From: an uncultured Lachnospiraceae bacterium
Lineage (GTDB): Bacteria > Bacillota > Clostridia > Lachnospirales > Lachnospiraceae
Reading direction: 5' to 3'
Length of the DNA: 32,881 nt
Assembly (NCBI GenBank): GCA_900316665.1
Contig: ONDV01000012.1
Span: 1 to 32,881, forward strand
Shown here: in pieces, positions 1 to 7,257 of the stretch
Layout of the letters: every line of letters starts with the position of its first letter
How positions within the stretch are numbered: the first letter of the stretch is position 1
The notes under the pieces: generated by a model
Database searches by the model: none
What the model was told of the DNA's origin: nothing
What the model saw: only the letters and a program-made list of their open reading frames with translations
Program-made: the position numbers and the translations under genes

Positions 1-312
1 CGCAAAGGATTCATTATAGCTTGCTTACAGATGCACAGATGGTGGCGAACATTGTGTTTTTCGTTGTGAGCGAGCACGCTAGCTGCGGCTCGGTTGACAA
101 ACGTTCAAGCAGAAATGCTTCCTTGTAGCACATTGCAACTGCAAGAATTTAATTCAAGCATTTCTGCGCGCTTTTGTCAGAGAGCCGCTAATAAGTGCGT
201 GCGAGCAAACAGAAAAACACTACTTGTGAGCCACCGCTGTGACATCTGTAAGCAAAAAGCAAATGAATCCTTGCGACGAAAATTTTCATTATTGATGTGG
301 GAAGTTTTAGTT
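1..312. repeat. Long foldback (MITE-like) repeat, copy 1, left end cut by the window
   Basis: This stretch is nearly identical to 15778-16060 and is itself a long imperfect palindrome centred near 138. Paired blocks include 1-15 with 262-275, 21-33 with 243-255 (13 bp perfect), 34-46 with 230-241, 54-62 with 212-220, 80-100 with 175-194, and 109-120 with 157-168 (12 bp perfect). The right terminus (301-312, GAAGTTTTAGTT) is the reverse complement of the left terminus of copy 2. By symmetry the full element should be about 347 bp, so roughly 36 bp lie left of the window. No transposase is encoded. It could be a non-autonomous element or a structured RNA or DNA repeat; the sequence does not decide which. 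Confidence 0.85.
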
Positions 313-366
313 AGCAATTATTTTGCTGCTCCGGTAATAATGCGGTTAAAAATTGATGAGGATATT

Positions 367-849
367 ATGGTTCATATAGAAATATGTGCGGTTGGAAAAA
401 TCAAGGAAAAATTTTTCAGGGATGCTTTGGACGAATATAAGAAGCGTCTTTCGGGATATTGCAGGATTGGCATAACGGAGGTCCAGGACGAGAAGACGCC
501 TGAGAATGCCGGAGAAAGTGAACGCGAGATAATCCTTCAGAAAGAAGGAGAGAGACTTCTGAAAAAGATAAATGAAAGAGATCATGTAATCGCACTGGCT
601 ATAGACGGGAAGATGATGTCCTCGGAAGAGATGGCGGATCATATGGAAGACCTTTTGAATAAAGGCATGAGCAGTATAGTCTTTGTAATAGGTGGGTCGC
701 TCGGCCTTTCAAGAGATGTTCTTTCAAGAGCGGATGAGAAGATCAGTTTTTCAAAGATGACTTTTCCCCATCAACTGATGAGGGTGATATTGCTTGAGCA
801 GATATACCGGTCGTTTAAGATAATAAAGGGAGAGCCCTATCATAAGTGA
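367..849 (+). CDS. rlmH: 23S rRNA (pseudouridine1915-N3)-methyltransferase RlmH
   Basis: The product is a 160-aa SPOUT-class methyltransferase that uses SAM to methylate N3 of pseudouridine 1915 in helix 69 of 23S rRNA. The family is normally about 155-160 aa, which fits a start at the ATG at 367. The frame is open further upstream to 94, but that part is the foldback repeat and is not protein-like. Recognisable features are the N-terminal strand IEICAVGKIKEKF, the glycine-rich SAM-binding knot segment FVIGGSLGLS, and the highly conserved C-terminus with HQLMRVILLEQIYR ending in EPYHK. A GATGAGGA sequence just before the ATG can serve as ribosome binding site. The gene stands alone between the repeat and the promoter at 955. 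No terminator was seen directly after it, so read-through toward the hairpin at 1089 is possible. Confidence 0.95.
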   Translation: MVHIEICAVGKIKEKFFRDALDEYKKRLSGYCRIGITEVQDEKTPENAGESEREIILQKEGERLLKKINERDHVIALAIDGKMMSSEEMADHMEDLLNKGMSSIVFVIGGSLGLSRDVLSRADEKISFSKMTFPHQLMRVILLEQIYRSFKIIKGEPYHK

Positions 850-896
850 AGACCGGTAGAAACACTGAAAAATATGCAAACCGTACTTTGAAAAGT

Positions 897-920
897 AACT
901 AAAACTGCCCACATTAATGG
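897..920. repeat. Solo terminus resembling the foldback repeat end
   Basis: The first 22 bases starting AACTAAAACTGCCCACAT match the outer terminus of the foldback repeat (reverse complement of 291-312; left end of copy 2 at 15742) at about 20 positions. Downstream the match fades, with only scattered similarity. It may be the remnant of a third copy. It lies 35 bp upstream of the promoter of the nitrogenase-like operon. Confidence 0.4.
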
Positions 921-954
921 AATGACTTTTTTGAGTCGATCGCGGGAAAGGAAC

Positions 955-982
955 TTGACTGATTGATTAGATATTGTATACT
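955..982 (+). promoter_or_regulatory. Sigma-A-type promoter of the nitrogenase-like/hyp/hyd operon
   Basis: A TTGACT -35 box (955-960) is separated by 16 bp from a TATACT -10 box (977-982). Transcription would start near 989, about 150 bases before the first start codon. It is the best sigma-A match in the 290-bp gap before the operon. Confidence 0.65.
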
Positions 983-988
983 CATTAT

Positions 989-1118
989 GTTTCTTAACTG
1001 CAAAGCGTCCGGATTTATTCCGGATCCTGAACGGAAAAGGACTCATAGGTCATCAATATTATTACATATTTTTTTCACAGATCTTATGGCTCCCTTTTTC
1101 CAAGGGAGCTTATTTTTT
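989..1118 (+). promoter_or_regulatory. Structured 5' leader ending in an intrinsic terminator (possible attenuator)
   Basis: The predicted leader has a GC-rich hairpin (TCCGGA-TTTAT-TCCGGA, 1008-1024). It ends in a second hairpin, GCTCCCTT (1089-1096) pairing with AAGGGAGC (1102-1109), followed by a T-rich run (1110-1118). A terminator located after the promoter and about 20 bases before the first open reading frame suggests conditional read-through. No riboswitch class was recognised. The hairpin could instead simply terminate rlmH read-through. Confidence 0.5.
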
Positions 1119-1139
1119 AATCAGAGGTAAAATCTTAAG

Positions 1140-1934
1140 ATGCTGAAAATTGCTATATACGGAAAAGGCGGAATAGGAAAGTCGACTGTTACATCAAACC
1201 TGTCAGCGGCTTTAAGCGAGAGAGGTCTCAGGGTGATTCAGATCGGGTGTGACCCAAAGGCTGATTCCACGTCGAATCTTCTTTCGGGAAGATATCTTGA
1301 ACCTGTTATGAATTATATGAGAGATCATGATGAAGATCCGGAGAGTCTTGATGACATATCTGCAAGAGGATACAATGATGTACTTTGCATAGAGACAGGA
1401 GGACCGACTCCGGGACTGGGCTGCGCCGGCCGGGGAATCATAGCTACATTTAATCTCCTGGACGATCTGGAACTTATGGAGAATGAAAAACCTGACGTGG
1501 TCTTATTCGATGTACTTGGAGATGTGGTGTGCGGAGGTTTTGCCGCTCCCATAAGAGAGGGCTATGCGGATCATGTGCTGATCGTTACATCGGGTGAGAA
1601 GATGGCTTTATATGCAGCTGACAATATCTCGGCAGCAGTCAGAAATTTCAGCGACAGAGGTTATGCTGATGTGGCCGGGTTTATTTTGAACAGGAGAAAT
1701 GTGCCTGATGAGGAGAACCGGGTGAAGGAGCATGCAAAAAGTGCGGGGACGTCTGTCATTTCTGACATACCGAGATCGGATTTCATCAATTTGGCTGAAG
1801 ATATGGGAAAAACTGTGATTGAGGCATTCCCTGATTCTGATATAGCAGGGAAGTTCAGAGAACTGGCTGAGACCATTCTTGTAAAATTCGGTGAACATGG
1901 CAATCTTATTGAAAGACCGGAGGATCAATCCTGA
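1140..1934 (+). CDS. NifH-like nitrogenase iron protein (component 2 homologue)
   Basis: A 264-aa MinD/NifH-family ATPase that would donate electrons, with ATP hydrolysis, to a component-1-like partner. The Walker A motif GKGGIGKST is at residues 8-16 and CDPKADST at 37-44. Cys95 (in GCAGRG) and Cys131 (in LGDVVCGGF) match the two cysteines per subunit that bridge the [4Fe-4S] cluster of the NifH/BchL/CfbC dimer. The arginine of GCAGRG, ADP-ribosylated in some true NifH proteins, is kept. The start follows AGAGG at 1123-1127 with a rather long 12-base spacing. The gene overlaps the fused component-1-like gene by one base (TGATG). True N2 fixation is unlikely because no nifB or ordinary nifDK is nearby; tetrapyrrole reduction has no support from context. 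The substrate is unknown. Confidence 0.9.
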   Translation: MLKIAIYGKGGIGKSTVTSNLSAALSERGLRVIQIGCDPKADSTSNLLSGRYLEPVMNYMRDHDEDPESLDDISARGYNDVLCIETGGPTPGLGCAGRGIIATFNLLDDLELMENEKPDVVLFDVLGDVVCGGFAAPIREGYADHVLIVTSGEKMALYAADNISAAVRNFSDRGYADVAGFILNRRNVPDEENRVKEHAKSAGTSVISDIPRSDFINLAEDMGKTVIEAFPDSDIAGKFRELAETILVKFGEHGNLIERPEDQS

Positions 1935-4600
1935 TGACAAGTGCCAGTAAAGAATCGAAAGATAGAACGGAATCAGAAACCGGGATAATATCAAAGATTG
2001 AAATAAAATCAGAAGCAGAATATTTCACGGCAAAAGAATTGGCCGAAAGAGGTTTCGAAAATCTTCCGGATCTATATAAAAATGACACTCATCTGATTTA
2101 TTCATCGCCTGCATCGCTTGGCTTTAATTCGCCCGGCGCAGAAGGCTTTGGTGTAAAAAGGGCGGGACTTACGATTCCCGGCTCCGTGATGCTTATAGTG
2201 TCGCCCGGCTGCTGTGGAAGGAATACGTCAGAGTTAATAAAAATAAAAGGGCTCTCCGGCAGATTCTTTTATTTAAATATGGATGAGACGGATCTGGTGA
2301 CGGGACGGCATCTGAAGAAAATTTCCGATGCTGTAAGGAAAATCGTGTCGCTTTTCGGTAAACCTTCGGTCGTGATGATCTGCATTACCTGCGTCGATGC
2401 TCTTTTGGGAACGGATCTTTTAAGAGTGTGCGAGAAGGCATCATTGGAGACCGGTGTAAGAGTCAGACCCTGCTATATGTATGCATTGACCAGGGAGGGC
2501 AGAAAGCCGCCCATGGTGAATATCAGGCAGACAATTTACAGTATGCTTGAGAAGCTTCCGAAAAATCCGGCCAGTGTAAATCTGCTTGGGTATTTTGCGC
2601 CGCTTGATATAGATTCAGATCTTTTGGGAATACTGAAAAAATGCGGTATAAAAAATATAAGGCAGGCAGGATCTGTATCTTCTTTCGATGAGTTTTTGAT
2701 GATGGGAGAAGCAAATTTTAACCTGGTACTTCATCCCGAAGCCCGCGAGTGCGCCGAAGATATGAGAAAACGGCTTGGGATCCCCTGGATAGAATTAAAA
2801 AGGTTCTATGACACGGATCTTGCAATGAGACAGTATAAAGCCTTTCTTTCCGCTATAGGTGCAGAAGTTAAAATATCAGGCCTGGACGGCTGGCTTGAAG
2901 CTAAGGGCTTTATTTCGAAGAGACAGGCTGATCATGAGAGAGACAAAGTCATATCGGCACATCCGGATCTTTTATTCAGCATAGGTGAGTGCTCGAATAC
3001 TGATCCTTTCGAGTTAGCTCTTTATCTTATAAAATGCGGATATGAAGTTGATGAGATCTTCGCAACGCCGGGAAAAGATTCATTTGCTTTTATAAAGAGG
3101 ATAGCAAAACTATCAGGTGATACTGCCATCTACAGTAATACCGATCCGTCGATGAGATTCTATGCCGGGAAGGATATAAAAAAGAAGAGGGTCACTATCG
3201 GACGGGATGCGTCATTCTACCATAAGGAGGCATATCATCTTCCTTTTAATGAGGATGTCCAGCCGTTCGGATATGAGGCGGCCTATCATCTGTGGAGATC
3301 TGTCGGGAAGGTTATCGATAATGATTCGAATTCAGACAGGTCGATCGTTAAGATCTCAAACGACGCTGATAATGTTTTGACCAAAGATAATTCAAACAAG
3401 GAAGTATTAGAAAATCCTTTTGATAAATCAAAGGAATGTTCTAATCGTGCCAGGCTTCGGGGCTTTTCCATTCTGACTCCGGCAGCTCCCGATCAGTCAG
3501 GCGCAGCCGGAGTAGTGTATGAGCTTGGCGGAATGACTGTGATAATAGATGCCGGCGGATGTACAGGAAATATACTCGGATTTGATGAGAGAAGATGGGG
3601 ATATGAGGTGTCAGCCGTATTTTCGGCCGGCCTCAGGGATATGGACGCTGTAATGGGAGATGACAGAAGGCTTATTGATAAGATCAAAAAAGCCTATGAC
3701 CCCGCTCTGTACTCTTTCATTACCCTTATCGGTACGCCTGTTCCTGCTGTGACCGGGATGGATTATGACGCTTTGTGCCGTATGATCGGGAAGCGGACCG
3801 GGTGTCCGGTAATAAATATTCCGACTGATGGGATGCATACATATGAGCGGGGAGCCGAGGAAGCCTACATAAGACTTTTTGATGCTTTTGGGCCAGATGA
3901 CTCATCGGAGACGGTTAAGGCTTATAAGCATAATATTTCTCAGAATGGACTTCGAAATAAAGCGGAGACCACAGCCGGAATCATCGGATGTTCGCCTCTT
4001 GAGATCATTGATGAAGGCGACAGAAATTTTTTCAGGGAATATCTGGAAGAAAAGGGATATAAGGATATCCGCTGTTATGGTGCCGATGCCACTGCAGAGG
4101 ATTACAGATATTCAGGCTGTAATGATATAAATATAGTTACGGCTGCATCGGGAGTAAAAGCTGCTGTCCGTCTGCAAAGTAAATATGGAACTCCGTTTGA
4201 GATTGGCTATCCCGGTATTTTTCACCATATAAGTCATGAGGACAGGCAGTATCTCAGGACAGCGTTTGATCATGAAAAAAAGATTCTTATCATTGCGGAT
4301 TTTGTGGCGGGATCGTCTCTTAGAATCTGTATTGAAAAGGAACTGGGAATACCGGCGGACATGACAGACTGCGCGTCTTTTCAGAATTTCAGCAAGAGCG
4401 TGATGAATGTCATTGAAAAAAACTCGCCGGGCTCTTTTATACAGCTTACAGGAGAGGATGAATATACGGAACTTATTAATACGGACAGGTATTATGCCGT
4501 GATTTCCGACAGGGTCCTTCTGACGGAAAGCGTCAGGAATTTCGGAAGATGGATAGAGCTTCCCTGGTTCGCTCTGTCAGGAAAGAAATCGGCGGTTTGA
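1934..4600 (+). CDS. Fused NifD-NifK-like nitrogenase component 1 protein
   Basis: An 888-aa protein with two component-1-type domains in tandem. The N-terminal half (about residues 50-455) carries cysteines at 93-94 (SPGCCGRN) and at 150 and 153 (CITCVDALLGTD), placed like NifD cluster ligands; the second motif resembles the ECPIGLIG region of nitrogenases. A polar linker (about 460-505) joins it to the C-terminal half, whose start (ILTPAAPDQSGAAGVVYELGGM, Cys543) parallels the start of the protein at 8733. The C-terminal half lacks the cysteines that this homologue has at its positions 95 and 130 (GTPVP versus CNSPVP; DGMHTY versus NGCHDY). The GGAGG at 1918-1922 supports the start. It is probably the partner of the NifH-like protein encoded immediately upstream. 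The cofactor and substrate are not known. Fusion of the two subunits in one chain is unusual. Confidence 0.8.
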   Translation: MTSASKESKDRTESETGIISKIEIKSEAEYFTAKELAERGFENLPDLYKNDTHLIYSSPASLGFNSPGAEGFGVKRAGLTIPGSVMLIVSPGCCGRNTSELIKIKGLSGRFFYLNMDETDLVTGRHLKKISDAVRKIVSLFGKPSVVMICITCVDALLGTDLLRVCEKASLETGVRVRPCYMYALTREGRKPPMVNIRQTIYSMLEKLPKNPASVNLLGYFAPLDIDSDLLGILKKCGIKNIRQAGSVSSFDEFLMMGEANFNLVLHPEARECAEDMRKRLGIPWIELKRFYDTDLAMRQYKAFLSAIGAEVKISGLDGWLEAKGFISKRQADHERDKVISAHPDLLFSIGECSNTDPFELALYLIKCGYEVDEIFATPGKDSFAFIKRIAKLSGDTAIYSNTDPSMRFYAGKDIKKKRVTIGRDASFYHKEAYHLPFNEDVQPFGYEAAYHLWRSVGKVIDNDSNSDRSIVKISNDADNVLTKDNSNKEVLENPFDKSKECSNRARLRGFSILTPAAPDQSGAAGVVYELGGMTVIIDAGGCTGNILGFDERRWGYEVSAVFSAGLRDMDAVMGDDRRLIDKIKKAYDPALYSFITLIGTPVPAVTGMDYDALCRMIGKRTGCPVINIPTDGMHTYERGAEEAYIRLFDAFGPDDSSETVKAYKHNISQNGLRNKAETTAGIIGCSPLEIIDEGDRNFFREYLEEKGYKDIRCYGADATAEDYRYSGCNDINIVTAASGVKAAVRLQSKYGTPFEIGYPGIFHHISHEDRQYLRTAFDHEKKILIIADFVAGSSLRICIEKELGIPADMTDCASFQNFSKSVMNVIEKNSPGSFIQLTGEDEYTELINTDRYYAVISDRVLLTESVRNFGRWIELPWFALSGKKSAV

Positions 4601-4617
4601 AACAGAAAGGATAAGAA

Positions 4618-4824
4618 ATGTGTGTAGGTATACCGGCAAAGGTTTTATCTCTTAAGGGAGATGTGGCTCTGGTGGATTCAAACGGAGCGAAGAAGCAGAT
4701 ATCGTCTGAACTGATTTCAGATCTGATACCCGGAGATTATGTGATGGTCCATGCCGGGTCTGCCATTGCTAAGATCACATCCGGAGATGATTCGGAGACA
4801 GACAGCCTTCTGGAGGATCTCTGA
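4618..4824 (+). CDS. hypC: Hydrogenase maturation chaperone HypC
   Basis: A 68-aa HypC/HybG-family protein. It starts MCVGIPAKVL; the cysteine after the initiator methionine is the conserved residue that contacts HypD and carries the Fe(CN)2CO unit in [NiFe]-hydrogenase maturation. The C-terminal core GDYVMVHAGSAIAKI is the usual HypC signature, and the length is normal. The start follows AAAGGAT. The stop overlaps the hypD start by one base, so the HypC-HypD scaffold pair is translationally coupled. It sits between the fused nitrogenase-like gene and hypD rather than in a hydrogenase operon. Confidence 0.93.
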   Translation: MCVGIPAKVLSLKGDVALVDSNGAKKQISSELISDLIPGDYVMVHAGSAIAKITSGDDSETDSLLEDL

Positions 4825-5879
4825 TGGATAATTTCGAGAAGGCAAAAAAGCTGATAAGAGAATACGACGGACCGGATATCAGAATAATGGAGGTCTGCGG
4901 CACTCATACTCACGAGATATTCAGACAGGGAATCAGGCAGATGCTTTCGCCGAAGATCCATATGATCTCCGGCCCCGGCTGCCCGGTCTGCGTAACGAGA
5001 GTAGGCTATATCGACATGGCGCTTTATCTTATGGAAAAGGGGATCACGATATTGACTTTCGGAGATCTGGTCCGGGTGCCGGGGACTTCTGCATCTCTTC
5101 AGGAAGGAAGGGCTTTAGGCGGTCACCTAGTTACGGTCTATTCTCCTCAGGACGCATTATATTATGCCGAAAACCACAGAGATGAAGAATGTGTCTTTTT
5201 GTCGGTAGGATTTGAGACAACGACACCGGGCTCATGTATTGCTGTAAGGAAGGCTTATGAAAACGGGATATCGAATTTCAGCATCATGACTGCTAATAAG
5301 ACCATGCCACCGGCTTATATGGCTATGAAGGATTCCACTGATGTCTTTCTGTATCCGGGACATGTCCATGCGATCACAGGACTTTCCGTGCCGAGAATGC
5401 TTTCGGAGACCGGGCAGGTATCGGGAGTATGCGCAGGATTTACCGCTAGGGAACTTGTGACGGCGATTGCTCTTGCCGTGAAGAAATTTCAGGAAGGAAA
5501 GAAGTTTTTTGTAAACGCGTATCCCAGAGTCGTGAGAGAAGAAGGGCAGCCCAATGCGATAGAGCTTATTCATTCCATGATGGAACCATGCGATGATGAG
5601 TGGCGCGGGATAGGAATCATTCCTGATTCGGGACTCAGACTAAGAGATGAATATGCTGATTATGATGCCGTAAAAAAATACAGTGTTCCAGAAATAAAAG
5701 GCAAAGCAGCAGCAGGATGCAGGTGCGGAGAGGTCCTGACCGGAAAAGTATCACCGGGTCAGTGTCCGCTCTTTGGCACTGCCTGTACGCCTGATCATCC
5801 TGTTGGAGCCTGCATGGTTTCATCTGAGGGAACATGCAGCGCATATTATTTATACGGAGGCATAAAATGCAGAAAATAA
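4824..5879 (+). CDS. hypD: Hydrogenase maturation protein HypD (divergent)
   Basis: The 351-aa iron-sulfur scaffold on which Fe(CN)2CO is assembled with HypC and HypE. Cys25 (CGTHTH) and Cys53/Cys56 (GPGCPVCV) are the conserved N-terminal active-site cysteines. The C-terminal segment contains the cysteine-rich [4Fe-4S] region (GCRCGE, GQCPLFG, ACTPDHPVGACMVSSEGTC). From memory of the family, the usual GFEP motif reads GFTA here and the usual NH..PPA motif reads NKTMPPA, so this may belong to a specialised branch. Its 3' end overlaps hypE by 13 bases. The identity is secure; the deviation from typical HypD is worth an alignment. Confidence 0.93.
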   Translation: MDNFEKAKKLIREYDGPDIRIMEVCGTHTHEIFRQGIRQMLSPKIHMISGPGCPVCVTRVGYIDMALYLMEKGITILTFGDLVRVPGTSASLQEGRALGGHLVTVYSPQDALYYAENHRDEECVFLSVGFETTTPGSCIAVRKAYENGISNFSIMTANKTMPPAYMAMKDSTDVFLYPGHVHAITGLSVPRMLSETGQVSGVCAGFTARELVTAIALAVKKFQEGKKFFVNAYPRVVREEGQPNAIELIHSMMEPCDDEWRGIGIIPDSGLRLRDEYADYDAVKKYSVPEIKGKAAAGCRCGEVLTGKVSPGQCPLFGTACTPDHPVGACMVSSEGTCSAYYLYGGIKCRK

Positions 5880-6871
5880 TAACAATGGCGCACGGCGCAG
5901 GAGGAAGACAGACATCGGAACTAATAGATGCTGTCTTCAGGCAATATTTTGAAAACGAATATCTGACATCTGATGACGCTGCTGTAGTGCCTGGGCATGA
6001 GGGCAGGATGGCAATGACGACTGACGGATTTATCATTTCTCCCCAGTTTTTTCCGGGAGGAAATATTGGAAAGCTGTCCGTCTGCGGGACCGTAAATGAT
6101 CTTACCTGCATGGGCGCAAGACCAGCTTATCTTACGTGCTCCTTCATTATTGAAGAGGGGTATCCGGTCGATAAGCTGGAGACGATAGCAAAATCAATGG
6201 CAGAGACTGCAAAGGAGACCGGGGCTGTTCTGGTGGCCGGTGATACCAAGGTCGCAGGAAAAGGTCAGGCAGGAGGCTGCTTTATCACAACTACCGGTGT
6301 CGGATTTATAGAAGACGGAGTCAGCACATCAGGAAAGTTTGCAGAGCCGGGAGACGCTATTATAGTGACGGGAGACATAGGACGGCATGGAGCTTCCATT
6401 CTTCTGGCCAGGGATGATTACGGAATAGACGCGGATATAATATCTGACTGCGCGCCGCTCTGGAATGATATCCATGAGCTTCTTATGGCTGTGCCGGAGA
6501 CTCATGTGATCAGGGACGCTACCAGAGGCGGACTGGGAACCGTGCTTTATGAGATCGCTCACGAATCCGGAAATGGAATTTATCTTAATAGAGAATCTGT
6601 TCCTGTATCTCCTGCGGTAAAAGGGGTATGCTCGATGCTTGGACTTGAACCGATGTATCTGGCCTGTGAAGGAACGATGGCAGTAATCGTTCCTGATAAG
6701 GACAAGGAAAAGGCGCTTGAAGTCCTGCACAGGGGTAAGCATACAGGCAAAGCAGCAATCATTGGACACGTCACAGAAGAAAACGAAGGCCGCGTGGTCA
6801 TGGAATCAGAGATCGGAGCGCTTACATATCTTCCAGAACCGGGAAACGAGCTGCTTCCGAGGATATGCTGA
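5867..6871 (+). CDS. hypE: Hydrogenase maturation protein HypE (thiocyanate-forming)
   Basis: A 334-aa PurM/AIR-synthase-fold protein that dehydrates the carbamoyl group placed by HypF on its C-terminal cysteine, giving the thiocyanate that supplies cyanide to iron on HypCD. The sequence ends in PRIC, the essential terminal cysteine. Other family motifs are HGAGGR at residues 8-13, DDAAVV, TTDGF followed by FFPGGNIG, and CGTVNDL. The ATG at 5867 is chosen because CGGAGG lies at 5855-5860 and the resulting N-terminus aligns with HypE; an in-frame ATG at 5834 lies within hypD without such support. It is part of the hypC-hypD-hypE block. Confidence 0.95.
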   Translation: MQKIITMAHGAGGRQTSELIDAVFRQYFENEYLTSDDAAVVPGHEGRMAMTTDGFIISPQFFPGGNIGKLSVCGTVNDLTCMGARPAYLTCSFIIEEGYPVDKLETIAKSMAETAKETGAVLVAGDTKVAGKGQAGGCFITTTGVGFIEDGVSTSGKFAEPGDAIIVTGDIGRHGASILLARDDYGIDADIISDCAPLWNDIHELLMAVPETHVIRDATRGGLGTVLYEIAHESGNGIYLNRESVPVSPAVKGVCSMLGLEPMYLACEGTMAVIVPDKDKEKALEVLHRGKHTGKAAIIGHVTEENEGRVVMESEIGALTYLPEPGNELLPRIC

Positions 6872-6909
6872 AGAGAAATTCTTTAGATATGCAAAGAATC
6901 GAGGGGAAA

Positions 6910-7161
6910 ATGGAAAAGGAAAAAAGAGTGGCTGTGATATCGATAATAGTTGAGGATCCGTCAGCGGTGGAAGAAGTGAACGGCATTCTGCACGAAGGAC
7001 GGGATTTCATAATCGGCAGGATGGGACTTCCATATAAAGAGAAGAAAGTGAATATTATAAGCGTTGTTCTTGACGCTCCCCAGCCTGTCACAAGCGCCAT
7101 ATCGGGAAGACTTGGACGGATCCCAAATGTAAGTGTAAAGACCGCATATTCTAATGTTTGA
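6910..7161 (+). CDS. TM1266-type iron-only hydrogenase system regulator
   Basis: An 83-aa ACT-like/NikR-C-like small protein. RVAVISIIVEDPSAVEEVN, followed by the IIGRMGLPY and ISVVLDAP motifs and the ending VSVKTAYSNV, is the recognisable pattern of the family labelled putative iron-only hydrogenase system regulator, often found beside hydE/hydF/hydG. No DNA-binding helix is visible, so the regulatory role is only a family label. The ATG at 6910 follows GAGGGG; upstream in-frame ATGs (6865, 6889) have weaker ribosome binding sites. It lies between hypE and the second nitrogenase-like pair, tying this operon to [FeFe]-hydrogenase maturation. Confidence 0.85.
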   Translation: MEKEKRVAVISIIVEDPSAVEEVNGILHEGRDFIIGRMGLPYKEKKVNIISVVLDAPQPVTSAISGRLGRIPNVSVKTAYSNV

Positions 7162-7172
7162 TGATTATCCGC

Positions 7173-7220
7173 CGCACACTCGCGACTTTAGTTTTGTGAG
7201 GTTTCACAACTTCTTATAAT
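7173..7220 (+). promoter_or_regulatory. Duplicated leader or operator block with palindrome and -10-like box
   Basis: The 96-bp gap between the small regulator gene and the second nitrogenase-like pair contains CGCACACTCGCGACTTT followed by the perfect palindrome TTGTGAGGTTTCACAA (7194-7209). A nearly identical block lies at 14759-14791. A TATAAT box follows at 7215-7220, with TTTGTG inside the palindrome 16 bp upstream as a weak -35. It may be an internal promoter with an operator, or an RNA element. The half-site spacing of 4 differs from classic Rex and CRP sites. Confidence 0.5.
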
Positions 7221-7257
7221 GACAAATATTGTGTGATCATGTCAGGAATCATGGAAA

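Noticed and set aside
94..366. N-terminal extension of the rlmH frame, with a matching 60-codon frame at 15871-16053
   Set aside because: Both lie inside the foldback repeat. The similarity is that of the repeat DNA, and RlmH has its normal length from 367.
840..1046. Minus-strand open frame of 68 codons between rlmH and the operon
   Set aside because: It overlaps the promoter and leader on the other strand, and the translation shows no family features.
1140..4600. Genuine nitrogen fixation genes
   Set aside because: No nifB, nifEN-type neighbours of standard form, or FeMo-cofactor ligand motifs were recognised, and the component-1 protein is a divergent fusion.
7194..7209. Rex or CRP operator
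   Set aside because: The half-sites TTGTGA/TCACAA are similar, but the spacing is 4 instead of the 6 expected in the usual sites, so I do not name the regulator.
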